A stretch of 64,000 bases of DNA, taken from Dermanyssus gallinae (Eukaryota; Arthropoda; Arachnida; Mesostigmata; Dermanyssidae). This document shows, piece by piece, positions 46,501 to 58,702 of this stretch (position 1 is the stretch's first letter; the number at the start of each line of letters is the position of its first letter). The position numbers were made by a program, and so were the translations under genes. The notes beneath the pieces were generated by a model, which was not told the origin of the DNA, made no database searches, and was given only the letters and a program-made list of their open reading frames with translations. The DNA is taken from the NCBI GenBank assembly GCA_003439945.1, contig QVRM01002189.1, positions 2,752,501 to 2,816,500 on the forward strand, given 5' to 3'.

Positions 46501-49500
46501 TTGGCGGGTGCGGAGTAGCACTAGCTGAGTACTACACAGAGGTGGGGGCGCCACCCCTCGCTGCTGCTGCACCACCCACTACGACCACCACCATTGTCTG
46601 TGGGGGGGGGGGTGGCCAAACGCCTGTTGCAAACTATATAGTCTGGCAGGCGGAGAGAAGTCGTGCACCGGGCTAACGGACGCGCTGACGTCATTTTGGC
46701 ATTTGTTTCGATTCGCCACGAAATGACTCCGACTGATCGTGTCTCGCGTCTCGACTAGGGTTCTCAGGGCTTGCACAGTAGCGATACAGCAGAAGCAGCA
46801 ACAACAACAACAATAGCACCAACAATAACAACAACAACGATAGAGCAGCAGCAACAATAACAATAACAACAACGATAGAACAGCAGCAACAAAAACAACA
46901 ACAATAGCAACAACAATAACAACAACGATAATACAGCAACAATAACAACAACAACGACGATGCAGCAGCAGCAGCAACAAGAATAGCAACAACAACAACA
47001 ACAACAACAACAAACGAGCAATAGCACCAGCAGCAACAGCAACACCAACAACAATAGCAGCAACAACAACAACAACAACAAAAGAGCAATAGCACCAGCA
47101 GCAGCAACAGCAACAACACCGACCACCACAACTTTTGTTGTATAGAGTCGTTGTGTTGTCGTGGCGTTTCGTCGGGCCGCCATCATCCTTTTCGCCATTA
47201 TTGGGCGGCGCCATCACGGCGGTGGCCAGCGTGGCAGAAGTATTCTTGGCTGGCGGCTGACGGATTGCGACGATCTAGCAGCAACCGAACGTCGGCGTTG
47301 ATGGCGACGTCAGGGGAGGTGGCCACTGGCCCCGTATCTCCTTAGCAGTCCTACTATGCAATGAGGAGAGAGAGAGAGAGAAGGCGTAACTGCGACTTAG
47401 GCCTGGCCTGGCCGGGCCTACTGGCGACGTTGGCGAGCCGTCGCGCCGCCAAAACGCACCGCCAATGTATTCCTACTGCTGCTGCTGCTGCGGCTACTGC
47501 CAGCGATCATGCGACAGCAATCGAGACAAATTGAGTCACATCGTAGGCTCACGTCGTTGGCCGCACTCCGTGCATCTTCCACTTGCCTCTGCCCCCCCTC
47601 TCTCTCTCTAGGTATCCTCTCCCCCTCTCTCTAGGTATCCTCTCCTGCGCGCTCTCTCTCTCTCCCTGGTTCTATTATTTCTTCTCCACTCTCTTTCCGT
47701 CTCTCTCGCTGGCTAGTTCTCTTCTTTCCATTACTCTCATTAGGAGCGGCACGGCATGGCACGGCGTATGCGATCTGATGGCCGATGAGGAAACCGACTA
47801 GTTTGACGGCGGCAGCCGCCCACGCCCCCCCCCCCCCCCCCCCGGCCAGCAATGTGGCGCTGTCCATCACGATTTGCACAATCGTCTCGCTGTCGCTTCG
47901 CTAGCTAACCTGTCTGGCCGCCGCCGCCGCGACGGCCGCCCGTTTTGATCAATATCACTTACGAGAGAGCCCTAGGGCCATCCGAGCATTATGCGGGATC
48001 CTATGCTGCTCCACACGCTTCTCGCACGCCAGTGAGGGCGGCTACGTTCCTCCGGCGGTGTATCCGACTGATTCTGCCCTGCCCACTCCGACTATTACAC
48101 ACGTATATACATATACTCGAGTTTCGATACAGACGCTGCTGGATAACACCAGCGTTCAGCGTCAGGCGGCGTTATGCTCACGTGCTGCGACGTCCGTCCA
48201 CATTCGGATTCTTGACCCCATTGAGTAATCACCTTGACTTGACATTGTGGTCAACTACTAGCACACACACAACGACAGACTCTCTGTGATGAGGCACTAA
48301 GGAACATAAATTCTCCGTGTCTGGCCCACCACCTCATCTGCCGCCTTTTCCGTCTCGTGTGGCCAGAGAGAGAGAGAGAGAGAGGTTTATGACATGTGTG
48401 AGCGTCGGGCAATCGCCACGAGACCCCTTTTCTTCGGCCTCCTCCGAGGAGAGTGCGAATCGTAGTAGCTGTAGCGGTTGTTCTAATTGTGACATTTCCA
48501 GCTGCTGCTCCGACAAAGGCGTAGCATAGCAGCAGCAGTAGCACCAGCAGCTTCCGTGTGTGCAGGAACAAAAAGTGCCGCCGACGTTGTGGCTTGGGGC
48601 GCCATCATTGTCTGAAGTCGAGGTAAGGGGCAAGACAAGGACATACTCGCAATTTAGTTCGGTGTATACACCGAACCAACCCGGTGGCCGGGTGGTGCTG
48701 CACATATCTACACATACACACACAGACGCAAACCAAACTCACCCACACAAATCAGAACTGTACCTGGATTAAACTGCGACTAACCTCGAATTATTGCCGT
48801 GGCGCGACTCTGCTGCGCTCCGAGGGCGGCCGGGTCAAAGATTAGAGGGTTCTTCTACCTTAATCACTCGTGTAGCCCCTTTTATCTTTTCGGCTGTCGC
48901 ATTTTGCCGTTGGCCATACTACTGACTGCGGTTGTCGTCGCGTCGTAGAAAACTGTCCGACTGCCATTTGACGTAATCGGTTCTCATTCGACAATGCCGT
49001 CAGAACTACAGCGAGTAACTCCTTCTTTTTTTCGGGACTTCCTGCCAGTTAGTGACTCCTTTCTCCGCGTTTCGCGCTCTTTTAATAACGTCTCTCAACA
49101 CACAACGGCTCCAAAGATTGCTGCTCGTTTCTCTCGCCCCGCACGCTTCGGCGACGCCCACGGGTTCGCGAGCTGTGCCCAGGACTAGATCCATGACAGC
49201 CGGTTGAGCACGAGGCTTCCCTCTCTCGGGGGCGTGGAGGTGGGAGCTGAGGTTTTTAGTGGGTGAACGTCCCACACTAGGTGCGATTCGTTGCCAGTAT
49301 TACCGATTGCGTATTAGCTGCGTTTCCGAGCCTCCCATTAAAAAAAGAGAGACTCGGCTCTGGCGACTACTGCTGAGTACAGTTCCCGGACTATGGAATA
49401 ATGGCCCAACGACGATGAGAACTAGCAATTCAACCTTGGTGAATCCACAGTAATGGCCCACGCCAACCCATCAGGTCCACGACTTATGGTCAAGACGTGG

Positions 49501-52500
49501 AAGTAACATGGCAAGTTGGCGGTAATACATCATTGCATTCCTTCGCCGGCCAACCGGCTGCATGATAGCACGATACAAAATAGCCGCTGCGAACACAGCA
49601 GCCAACGTTTGTGTGACGCGAATTGCAGTTGCGCCCGTGCACTGCACTGGCTTCGTTTATATGCGTACGTTCATAGCTGCTTCGCGTCGACGTCTCGCTT
49701 TTTGGTTTTTATATCTACGCTTTTTTATGCAACTGCTATTACTAGGGTTCCAGAGTTACAACGTGAACGTGGGTGTGTGTGGGTGCATTCATGCCGGCAC
49801 AGAGGGCGGGTTTGACCACCCTCAGCAATTTTAGCTCCACGAGGGTACTTGACGCGTCGAACTTCTCCAGCTATATCATGGCAGCCGCACACAACACACA
49901 CAGGCACATACGACCATATTCAATATTTTTGTCTCTCCACCTGCCGGTGGACCCATGCGTGGTCGTCTCTCGGTATTGGGCGCATGTCCGTTGCGCTAGG
50001 GCCGAAAGGAAATGGGCGTTAACATCAACCACGACGAAGAAAAGCCGGCCGGTTGCAAAGCCGGTGCTGGTATGGTAGAATTTGTTTGCTCATGTCATCA
50101 ATCTCATTCCTAAGTCAATGGAGGCGGCTGGCAAAAATACGATTATGTGTCACCTCTAGTGGTTACAGATATCCCGACACGACACCGGTGCGTTGCAGTG
50201 TAACCTTTAAATTTACAAAAAATGCTGTACCCAATCGCATACGCTATCCAACGTCCTGACAGGCACATGCAAATGGAGAAAATCAGCTCATGTGCATTTG
50301 TGCGACCACACATTTGGCTTGCCGTCATCTCAAGCCTTCCTTCCTAAGAAGAGGCCAGATATTAATTTTTGAAGCAGGGAACAGACGCGGCAGGAGCAAA
50401 GTGCGTTCAGATCCAAATTACTCTATAAGATATGCGCACTCGAAGTGCCGCCAGCCTCATGTAACCAATAAAGAACTCAGGATGCTTATGGTTTTCCCTC
50501 ACGCTCTCACCTTCGTTCTCCCGTCAATCATCGACTCGAGAATGGCTGAAACGCATTTTAAAATGCCTAAAACCCTTTTCCGTTGCCCTTGAGTGCCTTG
50601 GCGCTTGCTTGACGCTAGCTTTTCGTTTAATATCTCTACCAAATCAGGTCAGAGCAGTTCGAAACGGTCGTTATAATGCAGAGCATAACACAGACGGCAA
50701 AAAGAACACGGCGACAAACAGGCGAACAACCCTTGAAACACAGCATCCTCCCCCTCGGCCCTAAAAGCCGTACCGCAGGCCAAAGACTGAATAATTCATA
50801 GAAACGACAGACGTCATACGCACCACCTTTCGGCGCAACGGGCATCATTTCCCACTCCCAGCCACCAACGGTACCACCACCACCACCAACATCACCACCA
50901 GCGGGTACTTTAAATCGTTGCTTCAAAACTCGCTGCCACCAAGCCTCGTCACCTCAGCATTAGTATTAGGCACGACCTCAACCCTATCGATATCCCCTTC
51001 AACTCCAGTTTTCTCTTCCTCTAGCTCTCTCTCTCTCGCTCTTTTTCGGTCTCTTGACACGGTTAACGTTGACATACACAAACGTCAGCAGTAGATACGT
51101 ACGCCGGATTGTGCGACGACGCACGCGGCTGCCATACGGCTGACGTGCCAGCCGGGGCTCAACATCTGCGTATAAGCCCGGCAAGACAAGCAAGTTCTCC
51201 TTGTCCCTTGCGCTCTCCCTTCACGCTGCCTTTCTCTCGTACACACCGCTGAGATAGAGATACACGCAAAAAACATGGTTGTGTGGAGGTATTGGGTGTT
51301 GTTCGTGTTTGTCGACGATGATCTCCCGTTCAGCCTCTCCCCAACCGTTACCCGACCCAATTCCCCCGTTCACTTCGATCGGCCAACCGAGAGACCCACC
51401 TTTCTCTCTCTTATGCAAGCCTACACTAAAGACAACAAGAGCAGCAGCATTTACAGATGGACGAAGACGAAAAAGAGCACTCTTGGCGCGTCCTAACTTC
51501 TGAGCACCGATCTGCCATTGTCGAGGAGAAAGGAGGGCCGCCGTCAGCTTTTTCTCTCGACGTTGCACGTAAAGCCGCGACCTATCGTTGCAATCGTCGT
51601 CGTCGCTTGCCAGCCCTTGCGCTCTTTGCCCGCGCCAATCCGTTGACAACGGGCCGCTGCTGCCGCCGCCGTTTCTTTCTCCACGGCACCTTGCGGCACC
51701 CTTAGTGAAAGCCAGTGCGACGGCGGGACAAATCGGCAGACGTGCAGGTACGCTTTGCTCTTCTTGGTTTTCCTTCTTCTGTTTCTGCCCCTGTGTGGTG
51801 CAACAACAGCAGCAGTAGACGGCTCTAACACAGTGCTGCAGATCGCTTACTTTTCTTGCCGTTGCAGAGGCTCGCAGTGCTCGCAGCTGCCCATAGAGCT
51901 TCGCTACTGGCGGCTCGACCGAGGCTGGTCTTACTGCTTGCTGCTCAGGCCTGCTCCAACCTTCTACCACTCATTCTTCAGGACTATCTCCATCTTTTTC
52001 CGATAACACTCAATATACACCACGGATAAGGGCAGCCAGTCCTGAGAGATAGCGGAGGGGACACACGCTTCTCTGAAGGAAGCCATTACCACCACCTCGC
52101 CAGAACACGCTGGATCGTACAACCGCGACCGGTCGCGGCCGGCTCGGTTGATACGAGGCCAAGTCGGCCTCTGTTCTCACTCTCGCTCTTTATCTTATTT
52201 TCTTGCCATTAGCGATCTGCGACGCATTCGACGAGGTACGAAATAGCGGCGGAACAACGAGATCCGTCTTCTTCCGCCCAGTCGCCTCTTAGAGACGTAC
52301 GGCGGCGTCTAATCGAAAATTGTCACTCTTAGGCCAGCTGTGACGTAACCATGGGCTCATTTTCCGTGTTCATTCTGGATCTTTTCTGCTGCTGCCGTTT
52401 CTGCCACCGACCTCGAACTACCGACCGATCTTCTGCCTCTTCTGGGGTGCGGTCATGCCCCCTCTGCGACATCTGCTTCTGCGGTACCGGCGCTTTCGGC

Positions 52501-53542
52501 ATCTAGGAGACGCGAATCGAAGCGCCCCCGGGCTCCGTTGTGGGCATCATTCGTGAGGAACAGACTTGGTTTGGTGTCTCGCCCCGGTTCGCTGTCAACG
52601 ATCCCAACGGAAAGGTATGTAACTTACACGAAGCAATTTACTGTTTTTTAGAGTGAACAACAAGCGCTCTGACTCGCCTAAAGGCGTTAAACACAGCCGT
52701 ACAGAATGTGTGTGACAGTTAAGTCTCGTTATTATCGCTCTTCTTTTGTTTTTCTTCGTTTGGCCATGTCTGCGTTGCTATAATCTTCATACGGATAGAA
52801 ATCGTATGTTAATGAGGGAACCAATATTGATCTTTTCGAAATAAACTTTTCGAATTTGTCATGGAACGGGACCAATAGTTACCAACATACTATCACATAA
52901 TATATCACTTTATTTTTAGGTCTGTTAGTTTTTGCCGGTCAACTAAACCTGTCAATTAACGTAAGACAAATCGTTTTGGGTGGTACGCCTTGTCTAGATC
53001 GAATTCGCGACCCCTCGTGTAAAGTTTCTGACCGTCTCCGTCCCTTTTATTTCGTCACAACCAAATAAAAGTACGAACATGTGCACTTTAATAGTACACG
53101 ACAGCTAACCACGCACTTAGTTAAATTCTTGATTTCCCTCAAACGGCGTGCAACAGCTATAGCAGCAGGTACTGTGCAGAAGAACTCACTGCTTTTCCTA
53201 AAATCAGACTAACATGTTTGCATCTCTCCGTTTGTTAATTAGTGGTAAACATAAGAAACATCAGAGCCAATGCACATATCCTAGGGGTCCCCAACACCAC
53301 CGCATAACTTAAGAGAACTGACAGACTGAATCGCTTGCTATACGCAGTAATGATGCATAACAACACCCTTCATCTCAGATGTACGCGCCTTTGTCTAAAG
53401 CAGCCAATAATACAATTATCACCTCAACTCACAGACATAACTAGTTACAGCATGTTTCTCGCATACTTTACATCTCGTATTGTAGACGAGTGCAGAACGC
53501 CAAAGTTGTAAAACATTTTAACCACTTCGTTTCACAGTCACG

Positions 53543-53578
<36 letters not shown>

Positions 53579-56500
53579 AAAATTAACAATGCCACATCCC
53601 CAAGCGATTTGCGACCCCTATCTATTAGTTCATACTTACAACGAACGCTTAACAAAATTCTCTCTAGACGCCTCCAGAACTCTATTAAGCTTCTCCCAAT
53701 CCAGCGAGCGTTTCTCCCCTATAATGGTACCTTCGAGAATCTTGCGGTTCTGGATGGAATCCTTAACGATGCCAAGTCTGCAGGACGTGAGCTCAGACTC
53801 GCCTCAATCGACCTCCGTAAGGCGTTCGACATGGTGAGTCATGACTCCGTCCTGTGGTCACTCCGGACTCGCGGATACCCGGAGGTATTCATTAACTATA
53901 TCGAACGCTTGTACCTCTCATCTAAAACTCTCATAGAATTTGGACAAGAATGTCGCACATTTCGGCCAACTAGGGGTGTTAGACAGGGAGATCCTCTGTC
54001 CCCCCTCTTATTTAATCTAGTCCTCGACGACATTCTTTCAAAATTAGACAAAACTAATATCGGGTACCAACTTACTGATGACTTCCGCCTTATGGGCTTA
54101 GCCTTTGCGGATGATCTCATCCTCCTAGCCTCCACGAAATCCACTCTCCAACGTCTCCTTAATATTGCGGACCCACTTTTGAAATCCCGAGGCCTTGAAA
54201 TTAATACTAATAAAAGCTTTACTATCTCCCACCTATTTAATAGGAAGGAAGGTAAAGGTTTTATCAATACCGTACCAGAATTTAACGTTGGAGATCGGCA
54301 ATTGCCAGCTAAAGGTATGAGCGATCGATGGAGATATCTTGGAGTCGACTTTGACAGCAATGGCAGAGTTGACTCCACCAGGGATATACTCCTTAATTTA
54401 CTCAACAGACTCACGATAGCTCCCCTTAAACCCCACCAAAGACTCATATTTTTGAAAGACTTTCTCATTCCCCGTCTCCTATATAAACTGGTCTCCGGTC
54501 CCAGACCATCTTACGCACTCCTTAGTGACCTAGATAAAGAGATCAGAAAGGTTGTTAAGTCGAAATGGCTTAAGCTCGAAAACTCGGTGCCGAACGCCTA
54601 CCTGTACACGCACACAGCACACGGCGGTCTGGACATCCCCTGCCTCCAAACATTCATTCCCAGACTCCGCCTCTCCCGCCTGACAGCACTACAACACTCC
54701 ACGCACCTTGGGGTCCAATGGATGCTAACCACCGAGCACTTTAAAAAAGATCTTGCGAAAACAAGACTTCTTTGCGAGCGCTTGGGAACCTCCATTGAGA
54801 CCGCTACACAAGAGACCGACTACTGGTCTCAACAACTACACAACACGTTCGATGGGGCACATTTTAAAAAAGCACACGAAACGCCCTTTGTACACTACTG
54901 GATTAAGGGTATGCCCTACCTATCTGGTAAGGAGTATTTAAACCTACTAAAGCTCAGGATCAACGCACTACCAACGCGTGCCAGATTGGCCAGGGGACGC
55001 CCGGGCTACAACAAACGTTGTAGGCACGGGTGTCATGCGCCTGAGACGTTGGCTCATGTCGCTCAGATGTGCGATACAACACACAAACAAACCATAAAGA
55101 GACATGACGACGTCTGTGATCGCGTGGCGCGTCTTCTCCGCGAAAGGGGTCATGAGGTGGTTCGTGAGCGAGTATTCCGTCGACCGGGCGCACCGGGTCT
55201 AAAGCCCGACCTCGTAATAACAACACCTACCGAGGTCTGGGTTTTAGATGCCGAGGTTTGCGGCCCGAACCGGGACCTGGCAAAAGCACGGCAAGACAAG
55301 ATCGCCAAATATGACGTCGAGTTCCTAAGAGCGGCGCTCCCCGACCCGCAAAAACCTCGCAGATTCGGATCCATCACTATCTCTATGAGTGGTGTATGGG
55401 ACTCCGAATCTGCGAGGACGCTCTTGGGGCTCGGCGTCACGAAGAGGAATCTTATGGATCTCACCGTTTTAACTTTGCAAGGAACTTTGAGGATATACCG
55501 CTCGCACCGGGTCCATAAGAGCGGGGGCTACCATCAAGCAAGGACACGGACAACTGACTCTTAACTTCACGTGACACCTTTTTACCACAATTTTTATTAA
55601 GGCGAGCACTGCCAAGTGTGCAAATGTATTGTAAATGATTAATAAATCATCACAATATTTTCTATATATATATATATATATGATTTAAACCCTTTAGCGG
55701 CATAACGTTGGAACAATTACGACTTCTGCTTGCTGGAAACGTATAATCTTATTAGAACAAATACAGAAACCTCAATTTTGGGTAAATACCACGCATTGTC
55801 ATTGAAGTCAAAGTGTAACCTGATGGTAATAAGTGTTCACATTTTATACCTACATCCGTAGAATACACATTTCATACGATATGCTGAACATCTGATTGTT
55901 TACGAACTACTAAAGTGCCTTATCTAAAATTATCGTCAAAAAAATATTCGATACAGGGAGCTAAATTATACATGACACTCTCTGATACAGTACGTAAACT
56001 ATAATGTGTCATGCGAAAGGTTGCCGTTTAAGATAGTAGAACTTTAAAACTTAAAAGCATGCGCATGACGGCATATTTACTCGCAGTATCATCGGTTTAA
56101 TGCTGTTCACGTCAACCTGAGCGGAAATCAGCTCATGCAACCAACCAAATGCGAAGTGGCTATAGTACTGTAGTATACTATCAACGAAGCAAATCAATCT
56201 CAATAGCCAGGTAAAACCTAATTTAAGACATAAATCTTAGCTTTCTAACAAAAAAACAACTCAGTGTCCCTTATTCAAACCAATAAATGCCATACTTTAG
56301 GTATTTGTTTACGATACATTAGTTCTCAGCATTTCCTTATCTAGAGTAGTTGTCGACAGTCTTGGATCACGCTTCGCACCTTAGTACGTTATAGGGCTTT
56401 ATACCGGTGTACCGGTTTCAAAGCCGTACTGGTACTTCTCGCCTCGAGTCAGACAGTTTACCGCCTAGCTCAAGACGCGCAATAAACATGGTATGCAAAA

Positions 56501-58313
56501 AAAATACTTTATAAATGTCGAATTAATACGTGACCTGATCAACGGCACCGCTGTACTCCGCGTACCAGTTCGTCTTTGCTACGAGATGCAAACAGAAATT
56601 GTGCGCTTCTCGCCCACATTGAGATCGCGGCCGGCGAGCCGTCCAGCGGGAGGATGTACACTTTATCACTAGCCCACTTGTGATGACGGCTGACTCAAAT
56701 CACGACCGCTCGGCAATAGGGTGGGTAGAGAGCTTGGCAGGCTGGCCTTGGCAGCAATAAAATATCCCTAGCTAGCTGTGTGTGGGGGGGGGTAGGGGGG
56801 CCACTGTGTGGGGACTATCAATGATGACTGAAGAAACGAGCGTGACCTCGTGGACTGACTGCAGACTGCAGGGTAGCAGTAGCACCAGCTAGCCAAGCCC
56901 CACGCCTGCTTCCCACTCACTGAAGTGCACCAACCCCCCCCCCTCCCCGACCTCAAGCTTCCGAGCTCTCCTCAGCGTCCTCAGCGTCTCGTCGTCGAAG
57001 GCTACGGCGGCAGCGGTGAATGGGCTTCGACGGCGCGATGTCCACAATCGTCCCCCGAACCCCTCCTCCGCCCCCCGACACCCCTAAATGAGATGAAGAA
57101 GCAAAGCTGAAGGAGATAAAGAAGAAGAAGAAGAAAAAGAAGAAGAAGACGACAATGATGGCGATGATGCTGATGAGTACGACGACATAACAGCTTGCAA
57201 GAAACGCCTGCCCTGATCCAAGCCGTTTGACGTTGTCGTCGTCATCATCATCGTCATCATGAAGTCGCCTGGTCAAAAAACGGGAACACACAGACTAACC
57301 CCCCCCCCCCACATGGAAATGCCGACCAACGACGACGATGACGACGCACAACCTCAAGATATGAGACAAAGAGAGCAGCGGCGATGGATGCGGCAACAGA
57401 CAGCGACAAAACGGCCTGCCTGCCGGCCGGGTAGGCAGCGACGACGGGGAAAAGAGGGGAGCAGACACTTCTCCACTGTTTACCACTCATCTTGCGGTAT
57501 GATGCGCGACCGTTCGTCAACCGCTGATGAGGAGCGCAAACGCTCAGCCCCTCAGCGCAGCGATCCCTTCTCTGCCTCCCGCCCCCCCCCCCCCCCCCAT
57601 TGCCGCCGCCGCCCACTGCGCCCCGGTCAGTTTGCCCGTTTATCTCTCTGTCTGTCTGTCCGTGCGTCCGTGCGTTTGTCCGTCCGGCCGACCGTCTGTG
57701 TTCATGCGGGCCACTAACGACGGGCCGCTACTAGCCAAAGTCCATCGGCTATCTCCACTCCGCCCCATTGCCAACACTACCACCATAGGGCGCGTCTAGT
57801 GCGCGTTCACTGTTCCACCAACTGCCACATACTCACACACATAGACACATACGCACGCATGTAGGCAGGCAGGCAGGCAGGCACCCACCCACTCATAGAC
57901 AGAACGCAAACACAACCAGGTCTCAACTGGGCCCGCCAACCATGACCCAACCATGACAAAGGCAACGTGACGTCGGGAGACAAGAACGGCGCCGGCGGCC
58001 CGTTCCGACCGGTCGACCGAAGACGTGTAGGCCCACATGACCACCACCATGATTGGCCACAATCACGCTTCTACTCCGTCTTTGTCCAATATATTTATAC
58101 AAACTCATATGTACTCATAGAGACATATGCACATACATAATCATGGGTGTTCATAATAATCTAAAATGAGCTTGCCGACATACTCTCATGCTCTAGCATT
58201 AAACTAATAGAATGTTAATTAAAACGAGTAATGCTAAACTCATAAAATTAAATGCAAAAAAAACGTATATATATAAATTGACAAATGTATTGTTCTGATA
58301 TATATATATATAT

Positions 58314-58395
<82 letters not shown>

Positions 58396-58662
58396 ATATA
58401 TATATATATATATACATAGTTGCTTGACATGTATGCCGAAGTGTGGCCATTTTGACATATCTAGGCTTTCCCCGACAGCCCCTGTGTCACAGTATGGTCG
58501 CTGACTTTTAGCGGTATGGTTTATCATCTGTTTTCAATGAGCATCGCTCAAAGACAATTCGGTCAAAAACAAGCATCGAATTGTCGACACCCCGGTAGAT
58601 GACAACTATGGAGGCAGCAGACTAGCCTCCTGACGACACCGCGACGCACACACACACACACG

Positions 58663-58702
<40 letters not shown>

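Noticed and set aside
46579..47217. Long Leu/Cys/Val-rich frames on the minus strand in all three phases
   Set aside because: They are translations of a CAA/CAG repeat block; openness in every phase is what the repeat predicts.
52365..52506. Cys-rich reading directly upstream of scramblase exon 3 (CPLCDICF resembles the end of exon 2)
   Set aside because: It ends in TAG at the acceptor, and exon 2 already supplies this part of the protein. At most a remnant of an exon duplication.
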